Positions 45,106-53,048 of a stretch of DNA of 64,000 bases are shown here, in pieces. Location of the stretch: positions 104,948 through 168,947 of the forward strand of contig NZ_JAGYHF010000013.1 of NCBI RefSeq assembly GCF_018336155.1, written 5' to 3'. Numbering within the stretch: position 1 is the stretch's first letter; the number at the start of each line of letters is the position of its first letter. The position numbers and the translations under genes are program-made. Below the pieces are notes generated by a model, which saw only the letters and a program-made list of their open reading frames with translations, was not told where the DNA came from and made no database searches. The DNA is from Pseudomonas rustica. GTDB taxonomy: Bacteria > Pseudomonadota > Gammaproteobacteria > Pseudomonadales > Pseudomonadaceae.

Positions 45106-45262
45106 CCCTCACCCCAGCCCTCTCCCGGAGGGAGAGGGAGCTGACCGAGTTGTTTGCCCGCTATACACCGACCTGAGATACCGAGTCGAACTCGAGTTTT
45201 GAACAGCATGAAGATCTGCTCCCTTTCCCCCTCTCCCACTGGGAGAGGGCTGGGGTGAGGGG
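45106..45262. repeat. Long imperfect palindrome (family D)
   Basis: CCCTCACCCCAGCCCTCTCC and GGAGAGGGCTGGGGTGAGGG form the outer arms, with internal dyads (CGGAGGGAGAGGGAG / CTCCCTTTCCCCCTCTCCC). It begins six bases after the ribB-like stop and may serve as its 3-prime end. The copy at 33999-34175 has the same layout. Confidence 0.82.
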
Positions 45263-45347
45263 CTGGATCTAAAATTTCTCCACATCTCTCTAGTGAAAAA
45301 CCATCAGCCGCCAGATAACCGGTAAGGCAAAGTGCTTGCACAAAGCT

Positions 45348-45372
45348 TGGAATACCATAATATGATATTCCA
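45348..45372. promoter_or_regulatory. Operator site 3 of the 38-49 kb regulon
   Basis: The site runs TGGAATACCA, TAATA, TGATATTCCA. Read on the minus strand it contains TATTATGGTATTCCA, one base different from sites 1 and 2, and the whole 25 bases form a larger dyad. It lies 95 bases before the ABC importer's first ATG. Confidence 0.72.
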
Positions 45373-45466
45373 TAGACCGGACACTCCAACGAACGTCCAT
45401 CTACTGCTCCCGATAGGCGGGCAACAACGCAAGCCCGCTCAAAAACACAACAATGAGGGCGTGAAC

Positions 45467-46492
45467 ATGGTGTTGAACAAAGCTGCAACCGCGATCCTTT
45501 TCGCGGGACTGCTCAGCGTCACCGGCCAGGCTGCAATGGCGGCCGACAGCGTGAACTTCGTCAGTTGGGGCGGAAGCACCCAGGACGCGCAGAAGCAGGC
45601 CTGGGCCGATCCGTTCAGCAAGGCCAGCGGCATCACCGTCGTGCAGGACGGCCCGACCGACTACGGCAAACTCAAAGCCATGGTCGAGAGCGGCAACGTG
45701 CAGTGGGACGTGGTCGATGTCGAAGCCGATTTCGCCCTGCGCGCCGCCGCTGAAGGCCTGCTCGAACCCCTCGATTTCAAAGTCATCCAGCGCGACAAGA
45801 TCGACCCGCGTTTCGTCAGCGATTACGGCGTCGGCTCGTTCTTCTTCTCCTTCGTCCTCGGTTACAACGAGGGCAAACTCGGCGCCAACAAGCCGCAGGA
45901 CTGGAGCGCCCTGTTCGACACCAAGACCTATCCGGGCAAACGCGCCCTCTACAAATGGCCAAGCCCCGGCGTGCTCGAATTGGCGCTGCTGGCCGATGGC
46001 GTACCTGCCGACAAGCTCTACCCGCTGGATCTCGATCGCGCCTTCAAGAAACTCGACACCATCAAGAAAGACATCGTCTGGTGGGGCGGCGGCGCGCAGT
46101 CGCAGCAACTGCTGGCGTCCGGTGAAGCGAGCATGGGTCAGTTCTGGAACGGTCGCATTCACGCCCTGCAAGAAGACGGCGCGCCGGTCGGCGTGAGCTG
46201 GAAACAGAACCTGGTCATGGCCGACATTCTGGTGATTCCAAAGGGCTCGAAAAACAAGGACGCAGCGATGAAGTTTCTCGCCAGCGCCAGCAGCGCCAAA
46301 GGCCAGGCCGACTTCTCCAACCTGACCGCCTACGCCCCGGTCAACCTCGACAGTGTGGAGCGTTTGGATTCGGCGCTGGCCCCCAACCTGCCGACTGCCT
46401 ACGCTAAGGATCAGATCACTCTTGATTTCGCGTACTGGGCCAAAAACGGCCAGGCCATCGCGACACGGTGGAACGAATGGCTGGTCAAATGA
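45467..46492 (+). CDS. Polyamine-type ABC transporter substrate-binding protein
   Basis: The 341-residue protein has a signal peptide (AATAILFAGLLSVTGQAAMA) and the fold of spermidine/putrescine-type (PotD-like) binding proteins: VNFVSWGGSTQDAQKQ, QDGPTDYGKLKAMVESGNVQWDVVDVEADF cut to WDVVDVEADFALRAAAEG, and WWGGGAQSQQLLASGEASMG. This subclass also carries opines, aromatic amines and other cations. It is the first gene of a four-gene importer behind operator site 3, and overlaps the permease gene by four bases. The ATG at 45467 starts the signal peptide; GAGGGCGTGAAC precedes it. Confidence 0.92.
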   Translation: MVLNKAATAILFAGLLSVTGQAAMAADSVNFVSWGGSTQDAQKQAWADPFSKASGITVVQDGPTDYGKLKAMVESGNVQWDVVDVEADFALRAAAEGLLEPLDFKVIQRDKIDPRFVSDYGVGSFFFSFVLGYNEGKLGANKPQDWSALFDTKTYPGKRALYKWPSPGVLELALLADGVPADKLYPLDLDRAFKKLDTIKKDIVWWGGGAQSQQLLASGEASMGQFWNGRIHALQEDGAPVGVSWKQNLVMADILVIPKGSKNKDAAMKFLASASSAKGQADFSNLTAYAPVNLDSVERLDSALAPNLPTAYAKDQITLDFAYWAKNGQAIATRWNEWLVK

Positions 46493-47436
46493 AAATGGCG
46501 GCCACCGCGTCCCGTCCCTCCACTGCCACCGACAGCGCCCAAAGCGCTGCCGGTTCGGCCCACGGAACACAGGCGGTTGCGATGCAGCAAGCCCCGTCCC
46601 TCAGACAACGCTGGCGCGGCGCCGGCAACCTCGTGCCGGCGCTGCTGTTCATCGGCCTGTTCTTTCTCGCGCCGTTGATTGGCCTGCTGCTGCGCGGCGT
46701 GCTCGAACCGACCCCGGGCCTTGGCAACTATGAACAACTGTTCGCCAACTCGGCCTATGCCCGGGTGCTGCTCAATACCTTTTCGGTGGCTGGGCTGGTG
46801 ACGCTGTTCAGCTTGCTGCTGGGCTTTCCGCTGGCCTGGGCGATCACGCTGGTGCCGCGCGGCTGGGGGCGCTGGATCCTCAACATCGTGCTGCTGTCGA
46901 TGTGGACCAGCCTGCTCGCCCGCACCTATTCGTGGCTGGTGCTGCTGCAAGCGTCGGGCGTGATCAACAAGGCGTTGATGGCGATGGGCATCATCGATCA
47001 GCCACTGGAGATGGTGCACAACCTCACCGGCGTGGTGATCGGCATGAGCTACATCATGATTCCGTTCATCGTGCTGCCGTTGCAGGCGACCATGCAGGCC
47101 ATCGACCCGATGATCCTGCAGGCCGGATCGATCTGCGGCGCCAGTCCGTGGAGCAACTTCTTCCGGGTGTTCCTGCCGCTGTGCCGGCCGGGTCTGGCCT
47201 CCGGTGGCTTGATGGTGTTCGTCATGTCGCTCGGTTACTACGTGACCCCGGCGCTGCTCGGCGGGGCGCAGAACATGATGCTGCCGGAGTTCATCATTCA
47301 GCAGGTGCAATCGTTCCTCAACTGGGGCCTGGCCAGTGCCGGCGCCGCGTTGCTGATCGCGATCACTTTGGTGCTGTTCTACTTCTACCTGAAGCTTCAA
47401 CCGGAATCCCCGGTTGGCGCCAGTAACGCGAGGTAA
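46489..47436 (+). CDS. ABC transporter permease (PotB-like)
   Basis: The 315-residue inner-membrane protein has six predicted helices after a polar N-terminal region of about 45 residues, which is longer than usual. The first helix is LVPALLFIGLFFLAPLIGLL, and the ATPase-coupling EAA loop is present as MQAIDPMILQAGSICGASPW. It pairs with the next gene as the second permease. Its ATG overlaps the substrate-binding protein stop (ATGA). Confidence 0.92.
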   Translation: MKMAATASRPSTATDSAQSAAGSAHGTQAVAMQQAPSLRQRWRGAGNLVPALLFIGLFFLAPLIGLLLRGVLEPTPGLGNYEQLFANSAYARVLLNTFSVAGLVTLFSLLLGFPLAWAITLVPRGWGRWILNIVLLSMWTSLLARTYSWLVLLQASGVINKALMAMGIIDQPLEMVHNLTGVVIGMSYIMIPFIVLPLQATMQAIDPMILQAGSICGASPWSNFFRVFLPLCRPGLASGGLMVFVMSLGYYVTPALLGGAQNMMLPEFIIQQVQSFLNWGLASAGAALLIAITLVLFYFYLKLQPESPVGASNAR

Positions 47437-47442
47437 GCCGAC

Positions 47443-48252
47443 ATGCTCCTGACCCCCAATGCGATGAGCCGCCGGATGCGTTTCGGCTTGTATGCAACCA
47501 CCGGGCTGATCGGTTTGTTCCTGCTGTTGCCGATCGTGTTCATCGTGCTTTTGTCCTTCGGTTCCTCGCAGTGGCTGGTGTTTCCACCACCGGGCTGGAC
47601 GCTGAAATGGTACGGCCAGTTCTTCTCCAACCCGGACTGGATGAACGCCGCAGCCGCCAGTCTCAAGGTCGCTGTGCTGACCACGATCTGCGCCGTAGCC
47701 CTTGGTTTGCCGACGGCGTTTGCGCTGGTGCGCGGACGTTTTCCCGGCCGGGAAATGCTCTACGGCCTGTTCACCCTGCCGATGATCGTGCCGCTGGTGA
47801 TCATCGCCGTGGCGGTGTACGCGCTGTTCCTCAAGCTCGGTTACACCGGGACGATGTTCGCCTTCGTGGTCAGCCATGTGATCGTCTCGCTGCCGTTTAC
47901 CATCATCTCGATCATCAACTCGTTGAAGCTATTCGATCAGTCGATTGAAGACGCGGCGGTGATCTGCGGTGCGTCACGCCTGCAAGCGGTGTTCAAGGTG
48001 ACATTCCCGGCGATCCGTCCGGGCATGGTTGCCGGCGCCCTCTTCGCCTTCCTCGTTTCGTGGGACGAAGTGGTGCTCAGCGTGATGATGGCCAGCCCAA
48101 CCTTGCAAACCCTTCCCGTGAAAATGTGGACCACCCTGCGCCAGGATCTGACGCCAGTGATCGCCGTCGCTTCGACGCTGCTGATTGGCTTGTCGGTATT
48201 GGTCATGGTGATCGCCGCCGCATTGCGCCGGCGCAACGAAATCAGCGCCTGA
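47443..48252 (+). CDS. ABC transporter permease (PotC-like)
   Basis: The 269-residue protein has six membrane helices (first YATTGLIGLFLLLPIVFIVL) and the EAA loop SIEDAAVICGASRLQAVFKV. The gap to the first permease is six bases and to the ATPase gene 16 bases, so the importer genes form one unit. It is a standard partner in spermidine/putrescine-type transporters. Confidence 0.93.
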   Translation: MLLTPNAMSRRMRFGLYATTGLIGLFLLLPIVFIVLLSFGSSQWLVFPPPGWTLKWYGQFFSNPDWMNAAAASLKVAVLTTICAVALGLPTAFALVRGRFPGREMLYGLFTLPMIVPLVIIAVAVYALFLKLGYTGTMFAFVVSHVIVSLPFTIISIINSLKLFDQSIEDAAVICGASRLQAVFKVTFPAIRPGMVAGALFAFLVSWDEVVLSVMMASPTLQTLPVKMWTTLRQDLTPVIAVASTLLIGLSVLVMVIAAALRRRNEISA

Positions 48253-48268
48253 GCGCCAGGAGTACGAC

Positions 48269-49423
48269 ATGAGTGCCGTGATCAAAGACGCATCCCAGCA
48301 GAACGACAAACCCCTGGTCAGCCTGCGCAATCTGAACAAACACTACGGCGACTTTGCTGCCGTCGACAACATCTCGCTTGACATCAAGGACGGTGAATTC
48401 CTCACTTTTCTCGGTTCCAGCGGCTCGGGCAAAAGCACCACACTGTCGATGCTCGCCGGGTTTGAAACGCCGAGTAGCGGCGAGATCCTCGTCAACGGTG
48501 AATCGCTGGTGAACGTGCCGCCGCACAAGCGCGACATCGGCATGGTGTTTCAGCGTTATTCGCTGTTCCCGCACCTGTCGGTGCGCGACAACATTGCGTT
48601 TCCTCTGGCGATTCGCAAACTGGCGACGGCGGAGCGCGAGAAGCGTGTCGATGCGATGTTGAAACTGGTGCAGCTTGAGCAATTCGCCCATCGCCGCCCT
48701 TCGCAACTGTCTGGCGGCCAGCAACAACGCGTGGCTATTGCCCGGGCGCTGGTTTACGAACCGCGCATTCTGCTGATGGACGAACCGCTCGGCGCGCTGG
48801 ACAAAAAACTGCGCGAAGATTTGCAGGACGAACTGCGCCAATTGCATCGCCGTCTGGGCATCACCATCGTTTACGTGACCCACGACCAGGAAGAAGCCAT
48901 GCGTTTGTCGCAACGCATCGCGATTTTCAGTCACGGCAAGATTGTTGGTTTGGGCAGCGGTTATGACCTGTATCAGAATCCGCCGAATGCGTTTGTTGCG
49001 TCGTTCCTCGGTAACTCGAACTTCCTCAAGCTCAAGGCGCAGGGCAATGCGGCGGCTTCGTTTGAAGGGCAGTCATTATCGATTCGCCTGACCGCTGGGT
49101 TGCACACCGATCAGGATGTGTTGCTGATGGTGCGGCCGGAAAAAGCGCAGGCGTTGAGCGTGGCGCAAGCGATCAGCGAACCGTTGCCGTCGGGGTGGAA
49201 TGAAGTGGCGGCCAAGGTGGTTGAGGTGCTGTTCCTCGGCGAGAGCCAGACGTGCAGCGTGGTCACCTCCGGCGGCACCTCAATGACGGTGAAAGCATTG
49301 TCAGCCGCGGGCATGCCGCTCAAGGCCGGCGACCCGGTACAAGTGCGCTGGGCCACGGCTGATGCCTGCGTCTACACCGAATGGAGCGAAAGCGACCTCA
49401 ACAAAGCCGCCGGTTCCCACTGA
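48269..49423 (+). CDS. ABC transporter ATP-binding protein (PotA-like)
   Basis: The 384-residue ATPase has Walker A GSSGSGKSTTLSML (about residue 50), the signature LSGGQQQRVAIARALVYEP, Walker B ILLMDEPLGALDKKL, the H-loop in VTHDQEEAM, and a C-terminal TOBE domain (about residues 290-375). It closes the importer operon; there is no terminator hairpin with a T run, only family-B and family-A palindromes behind it. Confidence 0.94.
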   Translation: MSAVIKDASQQNDKPLVSLRNLNKHYGDFAAVDNISLDIKDGEFLTFLGSSGSGKSTTLSMLAGFETPSSGEILVNGESLVNVPPHKRDIGMVFQRYSLFPHLSVRDNIAFPLAIRKLATAEREKRVDAMLKLVQLEQFAHRRPSQLSGGQQQRVAIARALVYEPRILLMDEPLGALDKKLREDLQDELRQLHRRLGITIVYVTHDQEEAMRLSQRIAIFSHGKIVGLGSGYDLYQNPPNAFVASFLGNSNFLKLKAQGNAAASFEGQSLSIRLTAGLHTDQDVLLMVRPEKAQALSVAQAISEPLPSGWNEVAAKVVEVLFLGESQTCSVVTSGGTSMTVKALSAAGMPLKAGDPVQVRWATADACVYTEWSESDLNKAAGSH

Positions 49424-49427
49424 AACC

Positions 49428-49523
49428 CCCTGTAGGAGCTGCCGAAGGCTGCAATCTTTTGATCTTGCCGTTAAAAACAAGATCAAAAGATCGCAGCCTC
49501 GTTTCACTCGACAACTCCTACAG
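49428..49523. repeat. REP-like palindrome (family B variant)
   Basis: The left arm is TGTAGGAGCTGCCGAAGGC, and the right arm is interrupted by CTCGTTTCACTCGACA, giving a longer, less perfect hairpin. The same variant is at 52942-53037. Confidence 0.83.
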
Positions 49524-49537
49524 GAATGCATTGCAAA

Positions 49538-49626
49538 TGTGGGAGCGGGCTTGCTCGCGAATGCGCTGTGGCATTCAACATTGTTGGTGACTGACACGGC
49601 CTCTTCGCGAGCAAGCCCGCTCCCAC
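49538..49626. repeat. REP/BIME-like inverted pair (family A)
   Basis: Arms TGTGGGAGCGGGCTTGCTCG and complement follow the family-B element after 14 bases, between the importer operon and the convergent binding-protein-like gene. Confidence 0.86.
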
Positions 49627-49684
49627 GGGTCTGTAGACGTCTCAAGAATCTTCCCTCAAGGCTGCGGTGGCACTTTTTTTCATC

Positions 49685-50410
49685 TCAAGGCGCAACGGTC
49701 ACATCGCCCTGCCCGCTCTCGGCGAGCGCTGCAGCGACAAACCCCTCAGCCTTCTTGCGCTCGACAAACGCCCGCACATACGCCGCGCCGGCCCTGCGCC
49801 CACGGGGCACGGCCATGGCTTGGCGAATCGCCGTGAACGCGCCGTCCAGCACGCGGTAACGCGCGTCGGCATCCGCGACTTTCTGCAAGGGCTGACGGAC
49901 ACCGGCGGCGGCATCCAGGTGATGCTCGATAAACAGGTCAACGGCACCCGCCGAGGTTTCGGCACGCTCCAATTGTGCGTGCTGCAGCGTGCGACTGAGG
50001 AACAGGTCGTAGGCTGCGCCTTTGCCAACGGCCAATCGCAATCCTGGCTGATCGAGATCCTCGACGTTGCGATACGCGGCCTGCGCCTCAACCAGATAAG
50101 TCCCTTCAATGATCACGTAAGGCGCGCTGAACGCAATCTGAGCCTCGCGCACCGGCTCGATGGCGAGAAACGCCAGATTCCATACGCCCTCTTCCAACGC
50201 CGCGAAAACCTTGCCCGCCGCATCAAAGGTGCGCAGCTCCAATTCGACACCCAGCTCGGCAGCCAATGCTCTGGCCAATGCCACCGAAACACCCTGCGGC
50301 GCACCGTCCGCCCCGCGCTGTGCCAGCACCGGGTTGCCAAAATTGATGGCGGCATGCAGCACGCCGTCGGGCGCGAGATCGGCCATCACGGCCGGGGTGA
50401 TTGCACTCAT
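49685..50410 (-). CDS. Substrate-binding-protein-like protein without signal peptide
   Basis: The 241-residue protein has the fold of amino-acid-type ABC substrate-binding proteins (SBP_bac_3): LHAAINFGNPVLAQ, then GVSVALARALAAELGVELEL, NLAFLAIEPVREAQIAFSAP and GLRLAVGKGAAYDLFLSR. It begins MSAITPAVMADLAPDG with no signal sequence or membrane anchor, so it would stay in the cytoplasm. No permease or ATPase gene adjoins it. It may act as a cytosolic ligand-binding or enzyme-like protein (cyclohydratase-like members exist in this fold). A GGGAGCAACACC site precedes the ATG. Confidence 0.83.
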   Translation of the reverse strand: MSAITPAVMADLAPDGVLHAAINFGNPVLAQRGADGAPQGVSVALARALAAELGVELELRTFDAAGKVFAALEEGVWNLAFLAIEPVREAQIAFSAPYVIIEGTYLVEAQAAYRNVEDLDQPGLRLAVGKGAAYDLFLSRTLQHAQLERAETSAGAVDLFIEHHLDAAAGVRQPLQKVADADARYRVLDGAFTAIRQAMAVPRGRRAGAAYVRAFVERKKAEGFVAAALAESGQGDVTVAP

Positions 50411-50491
50411 GGTGTTGCTCCCTGATCGGATAAAAAGTCAGTGTGCGTCGTGGCTGACACTGTCGAGGACACAACACACAGCGCGTAAGCC

Positions 50492-51067
50492 TTATGTCGG
50501 TGCCTGACAGGCACTCAAGTGTTCCAGCGCCCGACGCGTCACCGCATCGATGTAAGCCGCGTCACCATAGACCCGAGCCAGCAGAATCGCCCCCTCGTAA
50601 TCCGCCACCCATTGTCGAGCGGTCAGCAAGGCTTGTCCCTCATCGACCTCGCCTTCCAGCAAATGCGCAAACGCCTTGGCCCATGCATCGAAAAAGCCGC
50701 GAATCGGCTCCAGCAATTCACTTTTACCGTACGCAGCATCGACCGCCACCACGCCCATCAGGCAACCAATCGAGTCATTCTGAAACAGCCGCGCAGCCTT
50801 GCGGCCCATTTTGCTCAGGCGTTCTTGTGGCGTGAGTTTTTCGTCGAAGGCCACGGCAAACAAGGTCTGGTTGATGACCTGATGCGTCCAGTCGAGCACG
50901 TCACGCAGCAAGGCCTCCTTATTCGGATAGTGGTGATAGAACGAAGCCTTGGTAAAGCCGCAAGCGGACGCGAGTACGTCCATGGTGGTGCCATGGTAGC
51001 CAAGGCGTTTGAAGGTATTGGCGCACCGCAGGAGCAGCTCTTCACGGGGGATTTTCAACGGTCGCAC
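50492..51067 (-). CDS. TetR-family transcriptional regulator
   Basis: The 191-residue regulator has a canonical TetR helix-turn-helix (GTTMDVLASACGFTKASFYH, residues 25-45, followed by HYPNKEALL) and a helical ligand domain resembling the AcuR/YxaF-like C-terminal type. The start is a GTG at 51067: AGGA lies seven bases upstream and the protein then begins RPLKIPREELL as relatives do. It is divergent from the crotonase gene and the 149-base gap holds an inverted repeat, its likely operator. Confidence 0.9.
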   Translation of the reverse strand: MRPLKIPREELLLRCANTFKRLGYHGTTMDVLASACGFTKASFYHHYPNKEALLRDVLDWTHQVINQTLFAVAFDEKLTPQERLSKMGRKAARLFQNDSIGCLMGVVAVDAAYGKSELLEPIRGFFDAWAKAFAHLLEGEVDEGQALLTARQWVADYEGAILLARVYGDAAYIDAVTRRALEHLSACQAPT

Positions 51068-51137
51068 GGGTATTTCCTGATCCGGATAACTGGCGGTGAT
51101 TCTATGACATAAGCCTGCCCTTCTCAATTTGACGGTT

Positions 51138-51177
51138 ACCAACTGTTCGTTTAGTTTCTATTTACCGAACAGATGGT
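51138..51177. promoter_or_regulatory. Putative TetR operator
   Basis: Arms ACCAACTGTTCG (51138-51149) and CGAACAGATGGT (51166-51177) are complementary in 11 of 12 positions. They are centred 60 bases upstream of the crotonase ATG and 90 bases from the TetR start, in a position to control both. Confidence 0.65.
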
Positions 51178-51216
51178 CAGTAACTGGCCGCCGACAAAAA
51201 ATCAGGGAGAGCAGAG

Positions 51217-52014
51217 ATGAACGAAGCCAACAGTGGCCCCGGCCGAGTCACCCGCGAACAACGCGGTCAGTTGTTTTTGATCGGTCTGGATCGCGCCGGC
51301 AAACGCAACGCATTCGACAGTGCAATGCTGACGGACCTGGCATTGGCCATCGGCGAGTATGAGCGCAATGACGAACTCCGCTGCGCCGTGCTGTTCGCGC
51401 ATGGCGAGCACTTCACCGCAGGCCTGGACTTGATGGAGCTGACGCCGAAACTGGTGTCAGGCGCCTTCAAGTATCCTGAAGAAGGCATCGACCCATGGGG
51501 CGTTTCCAAACCGCGCAGGCGTAAACCGGTGGTGGTTGCCATTGAAGGCATTTGCTGGACGGCGGGCATCGAATTGATGCTCAACGCCGATATCAGCATT
51601 GCCGCCACCAATGCCCGTTTCGCTCATCTGGAAGTGTTGCGCGGGATCTCTCCCGCCGGCGGTTCCACCGTGCGCTTCACCCGCGCAGCGGGCTGGACCG
51701 CCGCCATGCGCTACATGCTCACGGCGGAAGAGTTCGATGCCGATGCCGCCCTGCACATGCGCCTGCTGACCGAAGTGGTCGCACCCGGCCAGACTCTGGC
51801 ACGCGCCATCGAATACGCCGAACGCATTGCCAAGGCTGCGCCTCTGGCGATTCAGGCGACGCTGCAATCGGCGTTTCTGGCGCAGGATCAGGGAGACGAT
51901 GCGGCACTGTCGACGCTTGATGAACAACTGCTGGCCCTGATCAAAACCGAGGATGTCCGCGAAGGCGTCATGGCGATGATGCAAAAGCGCGAACCGCAGT
52001 TCAAAGGTCGCTGA
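51217..52014 (+). CDS. Crotonase/enoyl-CoA hydratase family protein
   Basis: The 265-residue protein has the crotonase fold: the oxyanion-hole segment HGEHFTAGLDLMEL (about residue 65), the CoA-site VVVAIEGICWTAGIELMLNA and the later AHLEVLRGISPAGGSTVRF. The usual catalytic glutamates are at best partly conserved (EVLRGISPAGG), so the exact reaction (hydratase, isomerase or thioesterase) is open. It is the first gene of a two-gene unit under the TetR regulator, preceded by AGGGAGAGCAGAG. Confidence 0.88.
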   Translation: MNEANSGPGRVTREQRGQLFLIGLDRAGKRNAFDSAMLTDLALAIGEYERNDELRCAVLFAHGEHFTAGLDLMELTPKLVSGAFKYPEEGIDPWGVSKPRRRKPVVVAIEGICWTAGIELMLNADISIAATNARFAHLEVLRGISPAGGSTVRFTRAAGWTAAMRYMLTAEEFDADAALHMRLLTEVVAPGQTLARAIEYAERIAKAAPLAIQATLQSAFLAQDQGDDAALSTLDEQLLALIKTEDVREGVMAMMQKREPQFKGR

Positions 52015-52045
52015 AGGCTTTGCTCAACTCACTCGGAACAATTTC

Positions 52046-52939
52046 ATGAACACCATGGCCGCAGCCTTTGCCGAATCGATCCAGAGACAGGACATCGCCC
52101 TCATTGCCCGCGATGGTTATCCGTTGTCCGCCAAGCGCTACGGCGCAGCGGGCGTCGTCAAAGGTAACCTGATCATGGCCGGTGCCACCGGGGTCCAGCA
52201 GCGCTTTTATCGGCGTTTTGCCGAGCACGCGGCGCGCCAGGGCTTTCACGTGCTGACCCTCGATTACCGGGGCATCGGTGAGTCGAAACCGGCTTCGCTC
52301 AAAGGCTTTGAGATGTCTTATCTGGATTGGGCTTATCAGGATTTGGCGGCGGCAGTGGATCTGCTAAGCCAGGAAGCATTGCCGCTGTATTGGGTCGGCC
52401 ATTCGTTTGGTGGTCATGCGATTGGTCTGTTGCCCAATCACCCCGCCCTGACAGCTTGCTACACCCTGGGCAGTGGCGCGGGGTGGAGCGGCTGGATGTC
52501 CCGAACCGAGGCCTGGAAAATCCGTCTGATGTGGACGTTTGTGCTGCCGGTGATTGTCGCCCGCAAAGGCTACATGGCCTGGAGCATGCTGGGCATGGGC
52601 GATGATTTGCCGCTGGGCGTTTACAACGACTGGAAACGCTGGTGCAAATTCCCCCACTACTACTTCGACGACCCCGAGATGAGCCATCTGCATGCGCTCT
52701 ACGCCGAGGTCACAACGCCATGCGTTTTCGCCACGTCGGTCGATGATCCGTGGGCGCCGCCGCGTTCGCGCGATGCGTTTGTCAAAGCCATGGTGAATGC
52801 ACCGCTGACATTGCTGGATCTGCAGCCGCCGGCGGGCAGCAAACCGTACGGGCACATGGGTTACTTCCGCGAAAGCGCACAGCCGTTGTGGGATGAGGTG
52901 CTTGATTGGCTGCAAAGCGTCCCTGCACACACCACATAA
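52046..52939 (+). CDS. Alpha/beta hydrolase (serine aminopeptidase-like, S33)
   Basis: The 297-residue hydrolase has the nucleophile elbow GHSFGGH (Ser near residue 118), a late aspartate in ATSVDDPWAPP and the histidine in PYGHMGYFR. A central VLPVIVARKGYMAWSMLG cap region could form part of a hydrophobic pocket. It lies 31 bases after the crotonase and probably acts on the same ester or thioester substrate. The ATG at 52046 lacks a strong ribosome site; no better start exists nearby. Confidence 0.85.
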   Translation: MNTMAAAFAESIQRQDIALIARDGYPLSAKRYGAAGVVKGNLIMAGATGVQQRFYRRFAEHAARQGFHVLTLDYRGIGESKPASLKGFEMSYLDWAYQDLAAAVDLLSQEALPLYWVGHSFGGHAIGLLPNHPALTACYTLGSGAGWSGWMSRTEAWKIRLMWTFVLPVIVARKGYMAWSMLGMGDDLPLGVYNDWKRWCKFPHYYFDDPEMSHLHALYAEVTTPCVFATSVDDPWAPPRSRDAFVKAMVNAPLTLLDLQPPAGSKPYGHMGYFRESAQPLWDEVLDWLQSVPAHTT

Positions 52940-52941
52940 CT

Positions 52942-53037
52942 TGTAGGAGCTGCCGCAGGCTGCGATCTGTTGATCTCGCTGTTAAAAACAAGATCAACAG
53001 ATCGCAGCCTCGTTTCACTCGACAGCTCCTACAGGGG
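52942..53037. repeat. REP-like palindrome (family B variant)
   Basis: The element repeats the 49428-49523 variant, with TGTAGGAGCTGCCGCAGGC as left arm and CTCGTTTCACTCGACAGCTC in the right arm. It lies between the convergent hydrolase and methionine aminopeptidase genes. Confidence 0.84.
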
Positions 53038-53048
53038 TTTTGTGATGT

